From Tatumella ptyseos ATCC 33301 (lineage in GTDB: Bacteria; Pseudomonadota; Gammaproteobacteria; Enterobacterales; Enterobacteriaceae), in assembly GCF_000735525.1 (NCBI RefSeq), contig NZ_JMPR01000046.1, forward strand, positions 1-64,000: DNA of 64,000 nucleotides, written 5' to 3'. Positions within the stretch are counted from its first letter, which is position 1, and each line of letters begins with the position of its first letter. Positions 40,038 to 49,895 of this stretch are shown in pieces. The notes beneath the pieces are model-generated. The model had not been told where the DNA came from. It did not search any database and was given only the letters and a program-made list of their open reading frames with translations. The position numbers and the translations under genes were made by a program.

Positions 40038-40451
40038 ATCTGTTTTAGTCAGATAATGCCTCTGAATTCCTTCATCCGGAAAATCGGGCAGGCTCATCTG
40101 AAGTTGATAGCCTTGCTTCACGTAAAACGGGAGCGCTTGAAAGCTAAAAGTATCAACTAAACCATGCTTACAACCTGTTCGCTTCCCCTCCTGCTCTGCC
40201 GCTTTCATTAGCATGCTTCCCAGGCCGGAGCCTCTGGTCTCTTCGCTTACCCACAGGTAATCGATACAAACCCACTTCCCCTTCTTAGATGCAATCAGTC
40301 CGCCTACCATTAACCCTGCCTCATTCCGGCAATAAGCGCCAAACTGCCCCCATGCACGCGTATCAATGAATTGGTTATTATAGTTCCGTAATCCGCTGAA
40401 AAGCTCTTCCCGATCAGAATCTGTAACGTTCGATACTATTTCTACCTGCAT
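40029..40451 (-). CDS. GNAT-family N-acetyltransferase
   Basis: Acetyl-CoA-dependent acetyltransferase of 140 residues, a typical stand-alone GNAT domain. The acetyl-CoA pyrophosphate loop is in [16 protein letters not shown] (RxxGxG), preceded by the beta-strand [12 protein letters not shown]; the C-terminal motif B is [12 protein letters not shown]. The acceptor cannot be predicted. It is encoded opposite to the other two unit ORFs and is more A/T-rich than core genes. An AAAAGG site lies eight bases before the ATG. Its last codons include repeat copy B. GNAT genes are a frequent integron-cassette cargo. Confidence 0.85.
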   Translation of the reverse strand: MQVEIVSNVTDSDREELFSGLRNYNNQFIDTRAWGQFGAYCRNEAGLMVGGLIASKKGKWVCIDYLWVSEETRGSGLGSMLMKAAEQEGKRTGCKHGLVDTFSFQALPFYVKQGYQLQMSLPDFPDEGIQRHYLTKTDLT

Positions 40452-40550
40452 CCTTAATACCTTTTATTGAAATAATGATTCAATATTAAAAAGTTAAATA
40501 GATATGTCAACATGCATTGATTTTAGAATGTCTGGGTTAGTGATAGATGA

Positions 40551-40561
40551 GCTTATGTTAA
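40551..40561 (+). repeat. GCTTATGTTAA repeat, copy C
   Basis: Identical 11-mer, 524 bp after copy B. The core reads GTTAAGT (GTTRRRY). The left arm is poorly defined: AACAT at 40508-40512 can pair with ATGTT. Confidence 0.8.
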
Positions 40562-40675
40562 GTAAGTCGATGTCATGACCCGGGGAAAACCTTCTTTTAT
40601 GCTCTTTTCAGGCAGGCATTTTCGGGGATTAATAAATACTGGCGAAAAATAGGCTCATAACCTAAGAAGGATACC

Positions 40676-40822
40676 CTGAAAATATACAGAAAAACGTTAT
40701 ATCTACTTAAGACGCTAAAGCATAACAATGCCCTACTTGAAAACATCAATCACAGAAAACTGGACAGGTACGACAACACGAAGATCCTTCGCGATGCCTG
40801 TAACACTATAGAGGCTGAATGA
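40676..40822 (+). CDS. Possible 48-residue small protein with CTG start
   Basis: Open frame of 48 codons beginning with CTG, preceded by AAGGA six bases upstream and ending in TGA. There is no ATG, GTG or TTG at the start, so expression is uncertain. The predicted peptide is basic (LKIYRKTLYLLKTLKHNN near the N-terminus) and shows no known motif. It fills the third repeat-bounded unit, where one ORF per unit is the pattern. Confidence 0.25.
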   Translation: MKIYRKTLYLLKTLKHNNALLENINHRKLDRYDNTKILRDACNTIEAE

Positions 40823-40837
40823 CGACATCGGTGAGTT

Positions 40838-40889
40838 TTTTAACCGAAGCCTGCTATGTGAGCTTTATTGCTACAGGCGTATGTTAAAA
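40838..40889 (+). other. attC-like recombination site (with repeat copy D)
   Basis: Four boxes in attC order: TTTTAAC (40838-40844), spacer CGAA, GCCTG (40849-40853), a 20-base loop, CAGGC (40874-40878), spacer GTAT, GTTAAAA (40883-40889). Outer boxes pair over 7 bp and inner boxes over 5, and one extra C beside the inner stem would be extrahelical. The spacers are four bases on both sides. The right arm contains GCGTATGTTAA, the one-base variant of the 11-mer. The core ends in A where GTTRRRY needs a pyrimidine. At 52 bases it is at the short end for attC. Confidence 0.5.
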
Positions 40890-40986
40890 GAGAGTATGTT
40901 GAGTATTGTGCCTGAAACCTAACGGAGCTGTAGTGTCCAACTAAAACTGGCCAGCGGGTTAGCGTTTTTTAACTCTCTGTTTTCCG

Positions 40987-41130
40987 ATGCGTTGGGTGGT
41001 CATCCACCGTTTATTCGTTCTGCCAGCAGTTACCGGCAACTGTCATGAAGCGGGTAATACCGTTCCTCTGTCACGCTCTCCGCAAGAAGATCAGGAACGT
41101 GTCAACGCTATTCAGGACCGGTCACGGGAA
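40987..41130 (+). pseudogene. Possible 5' remnant of a TpsB/ShlB-type transporter gene
   Basis: A frame starting with ATG at 40987 encodes a hydrophobic N-terminus (HRLFVLPAV) and then PLSRSPQEDQERVNAIQDRS. This recalls the signal peptide and the Gln-rich first helix of two-partner secretion outer-membrane proteins. It runs into the secF terminator and lacks everything beyond. No ribosome site. The assignment is from memory of the family and weak. Confidence 0.2.
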
Positions 41131-41132
41131 AT

Positions 41133-41165
41133 AAAAAAGGCAGCCCGCAACGGGCTGCCTTTTTC
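41133..41165. terminator. Bidirectional terminator after secF
   Basis: AAAAAGGCAGCCCG, loop CAA, CGGGCTGCCTTTTT: a 14-bp stem with T-runs on both strands. It ends yajC-secD-secF from the minus side. Confidence 0.9.
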
Positions 41166-41187
41166 AGAGTAATGACGGGAAATCGTA

Positions 41188-42156
41188 TTACGGTAACAAC
41201 GATTTCTGATCCGCACCCTCTTTTTCAACTTTCTGAACCAGCATATGTTCACGCTTCATGCCCAGCTTCAGTGCCAGTGCAGATGCCACATAGATAGATG
41301 ACACTGTACCGATAGTGATACCGATTAACATGGTCAGCGAGAAGCCACGCAGTAATTCACCACCGAACAGGAACAACATCAGTACTACCACCAGGGTGGT
41401 TGCTGAGGTCATAATGGTTCGGCTCAGAGTCTGCGTCAGTGAAACGTTAACGATGTCATACGGTGTTCCGCGGCGGATCTTACGGAAGTTCTCACGAATA
41501 CGGTCAGAAACCACGATGCTATCGTTCAGAGAGTAACCGATAACCGACATCAGAGAGGCGATAATGGTCAGATCAATTTCGATATGGAATAACGACAGAA
41601 CCCCCATCGTAATCACTACATCGTGCGCCAGCGCCAGTACCGCCCCCAGAGCCAGTCGCCACTCAAAACGGAAACCGACATACACCAGGATACAGATCAA
41701 CGCGACAAGCAGTGCCATCGCCCCTGACTGGGCGAGATCACTACCGACACTCGGTCCGACAAACTCGATGCGTTTCACTATCGCCGTCTGGCTGGTCGCC
41801 TGATTAATGACAGAAACGACTTTCTCCCCCAGCTCCTGCCCGACATTTCCGGCATTCGGGGATAAGCGAACTACCACATCACGGCTGCTGCCAAAGTTCT
41901 GGACTTCCGGCTCCATGAATCCGGCATGTTGTAATGCCTGACGCATGATATCCAGCTCACCGGGTTTCTCCAGAGTAATTTCAATCACCGTACCGCCGGT
42001 GAAATCCAGACCCCAGTTAAATCCGCGGACACCCATGACGACGATAGACGCTATCAGCAGGATCCCGGAGATAGCGAAAGCCAGATAGTCCCAGCGCATG
42101 AAGTCATAGACTTTACGGCCATAATTTAACTGTTCAACACTATATTGCTGTGCCAC
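41188..42156 (-). CDS. secF: Protein translocase subunit SecF
   Basis: Six-helix RND-type membrane protein, 322 residues (E. coli 323). With SecD it pulls exported proteins across the inner membrane using proton motive force. Conserved blocks are [12 protein letters not shown] in the first periplasmic region, [15 protein letters not shown] and [17 protein letters not shown]. The start is GTG at 42156: GAGGAG is six bases ahead and overlaps the secD stop, and the product begins [11 protein letters not shown] as in E. coli. The longer ATG frame to 42201 is rejected. Confidence 0.97.
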   Translation of the reverse strand: MAQQYSVEQLNYGRKVYDFMRWDYLAFAISGILLIASIVVMGVRGFNWGLDFTGGTVIEITLEKPGELDIMRQALQHAGFMEPEVQNFGSSRDVVVRLSPNAGNVGQELGEKVVSVINQATSQTAIVKRIEFVGPSVGSDLAQSGAMALLVALICILVYVGFRFEWRLALGAVLALAHDVVITMGVLSLFHIEIDLTIIASLMSVIGYSLNDSIVVSDRIRENFRKIRRGTPYDIVNVSLTQTLSRTIMTSATTLVVVLMLFLFGGELLRGFSLTMLIGITIGTVSSIYVASALALKLGMKREHMLVQKVEKEGADQKSLLP

Positions 42157-42166
42157 TACGCGCTCC

Positions 42167-44014
42167 TCAAATTGACAGCTTGTTGATACGTTTGCCGCCA
42201 TACAGCAGGTTCACGACTGCACGTGTCCCGACAATTGCTGTGAACATGGAGGTCGCAACACCGATGGCCGTTGTGATAGCAAATCCTTTAATGGACCCGG
42301 TACCGACGGCGTACAGGATGATTGCAGTAATCAGCGTCGTAACGTTGGCATCTACAATACTGGAGAACGCACCGCGATAGCCTTCGTGGATGGCCTGCTG
42401 CACACTGCGACCATTACGAAGTTCTTCTTTTATGCGTTCATTAATCAACACATTCGCATCGACGGCGACCGCAAGGGTTAACACAATCCCCGCAATACCC
42501 GGCATGGTTAAGGTTGCCCCCGGCAGCAGCGACATTATCCCGACAATCAGGACCAGGTTGGCAATCAACGCTGTCGTGGCAATTACACCAAACTTTTTAT
42601 AGTACAGGACCATAAACAGGATAGAGGCAATCAGTCCCCACAGGCAGGCATGCAGACCCTGATTAATGTTCTGTTGACCCATGGTCGGACCGATAGTGCG
42701 TTCTTCAACAATCTGAATCGGCGCAATCAGTGCCCCGGCACGCAGCAGTAACGATAACTGACGGGCTTCGTTCGGATTGCTGATACCGGTAATACGGAAG
42801 CTGTTACCCAGACGTGACTGAATATTTGCCACGTTGATAACTTCTTCTTCTTTTTCCAGAATCGCACGACCTTTGGCATCTTTCTTACCGCTGTCTTTGT
42901 ACTGCACAAACAGGGTTGCCATCGGTTTACCGATATTGTCCTTGGTATAATCAGACATCATATTTCCGCCGGCACTGTCGAGGGAAATGTTGACCTGAGG
43001 CTGGTTATACTCATCCATACTGGACGTGGAATCGGTAATATGGTCACCGGTCAGGATCACACGCTTGTACAGCACCACAGGCTGACCATCACGGGTCATC
43101 TTAACTTCAGAATCTCCCGGCACACGGCCCTGAGCTGCCGCCGCAGGATCAACGGAGGTGTTGACCGGACGGAACTCCAGCGTTGCTGTCGCGCCCAGGA
43201 TCTCTTTAGCGCGCGCAGTATCCTGGATACCCGGTAATTCGACAACGATACGGTCAGTTCCCTGACGCTGTACCAGTGGCTCTGCCACACCCAGCTGATT
43301 CACACGGTTACGCAGAATATTAATGTTCTGCTGAACTGCGTATTCACGGGCTTCGCTCATCCGGGCATCGGTCATGACTGCGGTCAGGGAGTTATTTCCT
43401 GCAGAGTTAATGACTAAATCACTGTGACGCGGGGTGAGGTAGCTGATGGCTTTATCACGATCAGCGGCATTCGCGAAACTGATGGTGACACCATAGTTGG
43501 CCGCTTTACCGATAGTGGTGTACGGGATGTTCTGAGCACGTAAATCACTACGCAGGCTGTCGGAGTTTTGTTCCTGCAGCTTACCCAGTGCTGTGTCCAT
43601 ATCCACTTCCATCAGGAAGTGAACACCACCACGCAGGTCCAGGCCCAGTTTCATCGGTTCTGCTGATACCATTGCCATCCAGGCCGGGGTTGCCGGTGCC
43701 AGGTTTAGAGCCACAACATAGTTGTCACCCAACCCGCTCACCAGGGCTTCACGGGCACGGAGCTGGATATCGGTATTATTAAAGCGGGCAAGAATGGCAC
43801 CATTTTCCAGGGCAATGGATTTACTCTGGATATGGTCCTGCCGGAGAATATTCTGGATCTGATCCAACGTTTGCTCACTGGCGGCGGCACCCCGCGCGCC
43901 AGTGACTTGCACGGCCGGATCCTCACCATACAGGTTGGGAAGTGCATACAGCAGACCGAGAAGGAGAACCACGATCAGCATGATGTACTTCCACAAAGGA
44001 TAACGGTTTAACAC
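42167..44014 (-). CDS. secD: Protein translocase subunit SecD
   Basis: RND-type partner of SecF, 615 residues as in E. coli. One N-terminal membrane helix, a large periplasmic domain (P1 head and base) and five C-terminal helices. [15 protein letters not shown] and [19 protein letters not shown] are family signatures. The start is GTG at 44014 behind AAGGGA, 25 bp after yajC. Part of the conserved queA-tgt-yajC-secD-secF row. Confidence 0.97.
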   Translation of the reverse strand: MLNRYPLWKYIMLIVVLLLGLLYALPNLYGEDPAVQVTGARGAAASEQTLDQIQNILRQDHIQSKSIALENGAILARFNNTDIQLRAREALVSGLGDNYVVALNLAPATPAWMAMVSAEPMKLGLDLRGGVHFLMEVDMDTALGKLQEQNSDSLRSDLRAQNIPYTTIGKAANYGVTISFANAADRDKAISYLTPRHSDLVINSAGNNSLTAVMTDARMSEAREYAVQQNINILRNRVNQLGVAEPLVQRQGTDRIVVELPGIQDTARAKEILGATATLEFRPVNTSVDPAAAAQGRVPGDSEVKMTRDGQPVVLYKRVILTGDHITDSTSSMDEYNQPQVNISLDSAGGNMMSDYTKDNIGKPMATLFVQYKDSGKKDAKGRAILEKEEEVINVANIQSRLGNSFRITGISNPNEARQLSLLLRAGALIAPIQIVEERTIGPTMGQQNINQGLHACLWGLIASILFMVLYYKKFGVIATTALIANLVLIVGIMSLLPGATLTMPGIAGIVLTLAVAVDANVLINERIKEELRNGRSVQQAIHEGYRGAFSSIVDANVTTLITAIILYAVGTGSIKGFAITTAIGVATSMFTAIVGTRAVVNLLYGGKRINKLSI

Positions 44015-44039
44015 GGCAATTCCCTTAGGGAAGAAAAAA

Positions 44040-44372
44040 TTACAGCGCCTTCATTGTGCCTTTCGGCAGGACGGCAGCCACGAAATCACGTTTGATCACG
44101 ACTTCAGTCGTATCATTCAGAGCAATAACCACATAACCGGTCTCTGACACTTTGCTGATGCGGCCCACTAATCCGCCGTTGGTTAATACTTCATCGCCTT
44201 TGGTGATTGAGTCCATCAGCTTCTTGTGTTCTTTAGAACGCTTCTGCTGCGGGCGCAGAATCATGAAGTAAAAGATCAATCCAAATACGACCAGCATGAT
44301 CACCATAGAATACGGACTTCCCTGGGACGGGGCACCCGTAGCGGCAACAGCGTCAGAAATGAAAAAACTCAT
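44040..44372 (-). CDS. yajC: Sec translocon accessory protein YajC
   Basis: Single-pass inner-membrane protein of 110 residues, same length as E. coli. One membrane helix (about 21-40) and a small cytoplasmic domain with [19 protein letters not shown]. It associates with SecDF and YidC, and is dispensable in E. coli. 25 bp after tgt and 25 bp before secD, so within one transcript. Confidence 0.96.
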   Translation of the reverse strand: MSFFISDAVAATGAPSQGSPYSMVIMLVVFGLIFYFMILRPQQKRSKEHKKLMDSITKGDEVLTNGGLVGRISKVSETGYVVIALNDTTEVVIKRDFVAAVLPKGTMKAL

Positions 44373-44397
44373 TAAATTTCCCTCATTGGATTTATAG

Positions 44398-45558
<1,161 letters not shown>

Positions 45559-45606
45559 TTAAACATCTGAGCAGCGGCGGTTTCCGGACGGAAAACGCCA
45601 GCCATT

Positions 45607-46677
45607 TTATTCCCCGACCTGCTGTTCAGCCGCCTGAGGATTTTTAGTAATAAACATCGCATCACCGTAACTAAAGAAACGGTATTGCTCTGCGACCGCC
45701 TGCTGATATGCCTGCATCGTATTCCGGTAACCGGCAAACGCGGAGACCAGCATGATAAGCGTGGATTCAGGCAGGTGGAAGTTGGTGATCAAAGCATCAA
45801 TCACCTGATATTGATATCCCGGATAAATAAATATCTGCGTATCATCAAAAAACGGCGCGATCAGGCTCTCTCCGGCGGCCTGCGCGGCGCTCTCCAGAGA
45901 ACGCACAGAGGTCGTTCCGACGGCGACCACTTTATTGCCACGGGCTTTACAGGCCAGCACAGCATCCACCACGTCCTGAGGGACTTCGGCATATTCCGAG
46001 TGCATTATGTGGTCTTCAATACTGTCCACCCGTACCGGCTGGAACGTACCGGCACCCACATGCAGGGTGACAAACGCCATTTCAACGCCTTTCGCGCGCA
46101 GAGCCTCCAGCAGACCACCATCAAAATGCAGACCAGCGGTCGGTGCTGCCACGGCGCCGGGACGGGCACTGTAGACCGTCTGGTAGAGTTCACGATCAGA
46201 CTCTTCATCCGGGCGGTCAATATAAGGCGGCAAGGGCATATGCCCGACCTGATTCAGGATCTCCAGGACGGTACGTTCATCGTCAAAAGCAATCTCGAAT
46301 AAAGTGTCATGCCGGGCCACCATGGTGGCTTTCACACTTTCGTCATCGCCTAACAGCAAGTCGCTGCCAGGCTTCGGCGCTTTTGAAGCACGAACATGGG
46401 CCAGCACCCGGTGCTCATCCAGCACCCGCTCGACCAGCATCTCTATCTTACCGCCACTGGCTTTGCGTCCGAAGACTCTGGCCGGGATCACCCGGGTGTT
46501 GTTGAACACCAGTAAATCACCGGCATGCAGTTTTTCCAGCACATCGGTAAACACCCCGTGGGTGAGCTCGCCTGTCGGGCCGTCGAGGGACAGCAGGCGG
46601 CAGCTGCTTCGTTCTGCCCGCGGGTAATGGGCAATCAGTGACTCAGGCAGTTCAAAATTAAAATCAGCAACGCGCAT
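45607..46677 (-). CDS. queA: S-adenosylmethionine:tRNA ribosyltransferase-isomerase QueA
   Basis: Transfers the ribosyl group of SAM to preQ1 in tRNA to form epoxyqueuosine. 356 residues, identical to E. coli. Signature segments are [39 protein letters not shown] and [18 protein letters not shown]. First gene of the queA-tgt-yajC-secDF row. The 102 bases up to divergent acpH hold both promoters. Confidence 0.98.
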   Translation of the reverse strand: MRVADFNFELPESLIAHYPRAERSSCRLLSLDGPTGELTHGVFTDVLEKLHAGDLLVFNNTRVIPARVFGRKASGGKIEMLVERVLDEHRVLAHVRASKAPKPGSDLLLGDDESVKATMVARHDTLFEIAFDDERTVLEILNQVGHMPLPPYIDRPDEESDRELYQTVYSARPGAVAAPTAGLHFDGGLLEALRAKGVEMAFVTLHVGAGTFQPVRVDSIEDHIMHSEYAEVPQDVVDAVLACKARGNKVVAVGTTSVRSLESAAQAAGESLIAPFFDDTQIFIYPGYQYQVIDALITNFHLPESTLIMLVSAFAGYRNTMQAYQQAVAEQYRFFSYGDAMFITKNPQAAEQQVGE

Positions 46678-46768
46678 GGCGGAATATTCCGGGCAAAAAA
46701 TCAGGCGGCATAGTGTAACGGAAAAGCCGGGATTACTGAACCTCTGGCTGTCAGGTCGGAGTTCGGCC

Positions 46769-46774
46769 TATAAT
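46769..46774 (+). promoter_or_regulatory. Consensus -10 immediately before acpH
   Basis: TATAAT ends five bases before the acpH ATG. A weak -35 (CTGTCA, 46748-46753) stands 15 bp upstream. If used, transcription would begin at or next to the ATG, giving a leaderless mRNA. Confidence 0.45.
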
Positions 46775-46779
46775 ACCCT

Positions 46780-47361
46780 ATGAATTTTCTTGCACATCTG
46801 CACCTGGCCACACTGGCCGAAAGCTCGCTGCTCGGGAACCTGATGGCCGACTTTGTCCGCGGTGATCCGGACACCCAATGGGATAGCGCCACCGCTGAAG
46901 GTATCCGTCTGCATCGCCGGCTGGATAGCCTGACCGATGCGTTACCGGAAGTCCGTGCTGCCCGCCTGCTCTTCCGGGAGGAGACCCGCCGTGTCGCCCC
47001 GATAACCCTGGATGTCATCTGGGACCATTTTCTGGCCCGCCATTGGGATCATTACTGTCCGGCAACCCCGCTAAGTACCTTTTGCCGGCAGGCCGAACGG
47101 CAAATCCGCCCGTTTCTGCCTGATACGTCTGACTCTTTTCGCAAACTCAACCAACTGATGTGGCCGGAACGCTGGCTGGAAAAATACGGTCAGCCGGAAC
47201 GGCTGGAGCTGGTGCTGAACGGCATGGCGAACCGTCGCCCGAAACTCGACCAGTTACGTCATTCTTATCAGGATTTTGTGGAGAATTATTCAGCACTGGA
47301 TGCGTTATTTTCTGTTTTTTATCCGCGCCTTATGCAACTTGCAACAGAAAAAAGGCTGTAA
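46780..47361 (+). CDS. acpH: Acyl carrier protein phosphodiesterase AcpH
   Basis: Removes the 4'-phosphopantetheine arm from acyl carrier protein. 193 residues as in E. coli; HD-like metal-dependent fold. Conserved segments are MNFLAHLHLA, SLLGNLMADFVRG, LHRRLDSLTD and RRVAPITLDVIWDHFLARHW, which carry the metal-binding His and Asp residues. No ribosome site precedes the ATG and a -10 box ends five bases ahead (see finding). E. coli has malZ downstream; here a peroxiredoxin gene follows. Confidence 0.95.
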   Translation: MNFLAHLHLATLAESSLLGNLMADFVRGDPDTQWDSATAEGIRLHRRLDSLTDALPEVRAARLLFREETRRVAPITLDVIWDHFLARHWDHYCPATPLSTFCRQAERQIRPFLPDTSDSFRKLNQLMWPERWLEKYGQPERLELVLNGMANRRPKLDQLRHSYQDFVENYSALDALFSVFYPRLMQLATEKRL

Positions 47362-47474
47362 AAGCACGTTTCGGCTGTCATACTCTTGTCAGCAAATGAA
47401 ACGATGATAATCTACAGAAAATGACATACCTCTGTGGTGTGTTGTTGTTAATCCCTTAACCGATTGGAGTGATT

Positions 47475-48077
47475 ATGGTACTGGTTACCCGTCAGGCCCC
47501 TGACTTCACGGCAGCAGCCGTACTGGGCAATGGTGAAATTGTTGAGAATTTCAACTTTAAAAAACACATTGCAGGTAAACCTGCCGTCCTGTTTTTCTGG
47601 CCAATGGACTTCACTTTTGTATGTCCTTCAGAATTAATCGCTTTTGATAAGCGTTATGCTGAGTTTGAAAAACGCGGTGTGGAAGTCGTTGGTGTTTCTT
47701 TCGACTCCGAGTTCGTCCATAACGCATGGCGTAACACCCCTATCAATGATGGCGGTATTGGTCCGGTGAAATATGCGATGGTTGCTGACATTAAACGTGA
47801 AATTCAGCAGGCGTATGGCATCGAACATCCGGATGCAGGCGTTGCTCTGCGTGGCTCTTTCCTGATCGACAAAGACGGTGTGGTTCGTCACCAGGTGGTT
47901 AACGATCTGCCACTGGGCCGTAACGTTGACGAAATGCTGCGTATGGTTGATGCGCTGCAGTTCCACGAAGAGCACGGCGAAGTCTGCCCTGCACAGTGGG
48001 AAAAAGGCCAGGAAGGTATGGGCGCGTCTCCGGAAGGTGTTGCGAAATACCTGACCGCAAACGCCGGCAAGCTGTAA
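47475..48077 (+). CDS. Typical 2-Cys peroxiredoxin (AhpC/TSA family)
   Basis: Thiol peroxidase of 200 residues that reduces hydrogen peroxide and organic peroxides. The peroxidatic cysteine is Cys50 in DFTFVCPSEL, with the Pro-Thr-Cys pocket conserved. The resolving cysteine is near residue 171 in GEVCPAQWEKG. The C-terminal extension makes it the typical 2-Cys class. It is distinct from AhpC with AhpF, and no reductase gene is adjacent. Salmonella carries a related gene (tsaA) near malZ and acpH. The ATG at 47475 follows GGAG. A strong terminator follows. Confidence 0.95.
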   Translation: MVLVTRQAPDFTAAAVLGNGEIVENFNFKKHIAGKPAVLFFWPMDFTFVCPSELIAFDKRYAEFEKRGVEVVGVSFDSEFVHNAWRNTPINDGGIGPVKYAMVADIKREIQQAYGIEHPDAGVALRGSFLIDKDGVVRHQVVNDLPLGRNVDEMLRMVDALQFHEEHGEVCPAQWEKGQEGMGASPEGVAKYLTANAGKL

Positions 48078-48090
48078 GTTACCTTGCTGA

Positions 48091-48119
48091 AATAACCCGC
48101 TGCGGCGGGTTATTTTTTT
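48091..48119 (+). terminator. Terminator of the peroxiredoxin gene
   Basis: AATAACCCGC, loop TGCG, GCGGGTTATT followed by seven T. Confidence 0.92.
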
Positions 48120-48557
48120 GCTCTCCCCTGCCTTATCCTCTGCCAGCCTCTGCCGGTAATAACCTCCGTTTTGCCCGCCGCTTATTATCGTTTTGCTGCC
48201 GATCGGCACAATTCAGACGCAATCTATTTGTCACCGCCGACGCTTATGGTGTTCTGAGGGGAACTCCTGTGCCCGGGCCCGGCGAAACTGTATCCCTGAT
48301 CACTGCCTACCGCCTGAGTCCGTTAATGGCAGATATCTGTATCCGGCGGTGATACGCAGGGGAAACTTACCCCACCTCAGTGGCAGGGCTATCACCCGAT
48401 AGGGATGGCCTGACGTTATCTCCTGGGCCGCATCGCAGGCCCCGGCCGCCTGTAGGTAAAGATTTGTATTAGCGGCCCCAATTTTTGTTTGTCATTCGCA
48501 CTCCCCTGCTGAAAGCCTTAAGCTAATATAGTTGAGATCATTAACGCAGGGAGCTTT
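48120..48557 (+). other. 438-bp interval without a recognisable gene
   Basis: No convincing ORF on either strand. It contains small inverted repeats (GGGGAAACTTACCCC at 48360-48374; CTATC-ACCC-GATAG near 48389) and a -10-like TAATAT near 48526 that may serve the downstream channel gene. In E. coli malZ lies in this neighbourhood; no malZ remnant could be read. Confidence 0.5.
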
Positions 48558-49856
48558 ATGCAACAGCAAATCATCGAATGGCTGCAGTCACTGGGCCTGA
48601 CACATTACACCAATGCATTGTCGGTCGTCGCGGTACTGGTCGCCATCGTGTTTATTTCACTGGTCATACACCTTCTGCTGCATAAATTGATGTTGCCGAT
48701 GTTCAAGCGACGTGCGGAAGCAAGCCCGTACCAGTGGCCAAAGGCGTTACTGCGCCATAAGCTGTTTCACCGTGTCGCCTGGCTGTTACAGGGAATTTTA
48801 TTTCAACTGCTGATCCAGGCCTGCCTGGACAGCAACTCGGCGCTGTTCAGCACATTAATGACGGCGGTTCAGCTTTGGATGATCCTGTTCACCTTGCTGA
48901 TCGGGTTTTCACTGCTGGATGTGGTGCAGTCGGTCACTGCCCGCAGCATGCTGGCCCGGCAACTCCCGCTGAGGGGCATTCTGCAAAGTGTTAAGCTGGT
49001 CGCCGCTATCCTTATCAGCATTCTGATGATTTCCGTGCTGCTCGGGAAATCTCCGGGAGTGTTACTGACCGGACTGGGCGCAATGACCGCAGTCCTGATG
49101 CTGGTCTTCAAAGATCCTATCCTCGGCCTGGTTGCAGGGATCCAGCTTGCCGCCAATGATATGCTGAAGCTGAATGACTGGCTGGATATGCCAAAGTACG
49201 GTGCTAACGGTTCCGTTATAGATATCAACCTGACCACCGTGAAGGTTCAGAACTTTGATAACACTATCGTGACCATCCCCGCCTATGCGCTGATTTCAGA
49301 TTCCTTTAAGAACTGGCGTGGCATGTCAGAGTCCGGCGGCCGCCGGATCATGCGCAGCCTGAATATCGATGCGACCAGTATCCATTTTCTTTCAGAGCAG
49401 GAAGCTGAACAGCTCAGTCAGGCCCATTTTCTGGTGCCCTATATGAACCAAAAGCGCCAGGAAGTCACCGAGTGGAATAAGAAAAATGCCGAAGGCAGTG
49501 CCTCTGCCCTCAATTACCGGGCACTGACAAATGTGGGAACCTTCCGGATCTGGCTGGAAAACTGGCTGCGTAATCATCCGCGGATCCGCCAGGATATGAC
49601 CCTGATGGTCCGGCAACTGGCACCGACAGACAGTGGATTACCGATTCAGATTTATGCCTTTACTAACACAACCGTCTGGGGTGAATACGAGAATATTCAG
49701 AGTGATATTTTCGATTATATTTATGCCGCACTTCCGGCGTTCAGTCTGCAGGTATTTCAGCATCCGACGGGAAGTGATATGCGGGCTTTGGGAGGAGGGT
49801 TAGCCGGTGCGGTTGCCACAGCACGTCCCCCTGCCGGGGAGACCTCAGCGCATTAA
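48558..49856 (+). CDS. ybdG: MscS-family mechanosensitive channel YbdG (MscM-type)
   Basis: Small-conductance mechanosensitive channel of 432 residues, close to E. coli YbdG (415), which gives a miniconductance activity and helps osmoadaptation. Five predicted membrane helices occupy residues 20-200. The pore helix and beta-domain start read GLGAMTAVLMLVFKDPILGLVAGIQL (split here by helix packing), followed by NDWLDMPKYGANGSV. The MscS beta and alpha/beta domains continue to residue 420. The C-terminus has an extra Gly/Ala-rich tail. The ATG follows CAGGGAG. Confidence 0.9.
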   Translation: MQQQIIEWLQSLGLTHYTNALSVVAVLVAIVFISLVIHLLLHKLMLPMFKRRAEASPYQWPKALLRHKLFHRVAWLLQGILFQLLIQACLDSNSALFSTLMTAVQLWMILFTLLIGFSLLDVVQSVTARSMLARQLPLRGILQSVKLVAAILISILMISVLLGKSPGVLLTGLGAMTAVLMLVFKDPILGLVAGIQLAANDMLKLNDWLDMPKYGANGSVIDINLTTVKVQNFDNTIVTIPAYALISDSFKNWRGMSESGGRRIMRSLNIDATSIHFLSEQEAEQLSQAHFLVPYMNQKRQEVTEWNKKNAEGSASALNYRALTNVGTFRIWLENWLRNHPRIRQDMTLMVRQLAPTDSGLPIQIYAFTNTTVWGEYENIQSDIFDYIYAALPAFSLQVFQHPTGSDMRALGGGLAGAVATARPPAGETSAH

Positions 49857-49863
49857 CTGACGG

Positions 49864-49887
49864 CCGGACCGGGAAACCCCGGTCCGG
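49864..49887. terminator. Hairpin between ybdG and proY
   Basis: CCGGACCGGG and CCCGGTCCGG with a four-base loop lie between convergent stops. The stem is very G+C-rich but lacks a T-run on either strand. Confidence 0.5.
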
Positions 49888-49895
49888 CGGGCTGA

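Noticed and set aside
40575-40652. 25-codon ATG frame (contains SGRHFRG) as an IS6-type transposase fragment
   Set aside because: Only about four residues resemble the IS6 N-terminus, too little to support a call.
40930-40955. TGTCCAACTAAAACTGG as an insertion-sequence end
   Set aside because: It recalls the terminal motif of some IS3-type elements, but no transposase, matching inverted end or target duplication was found nearby. It also overlaps the weak attC-like motif.
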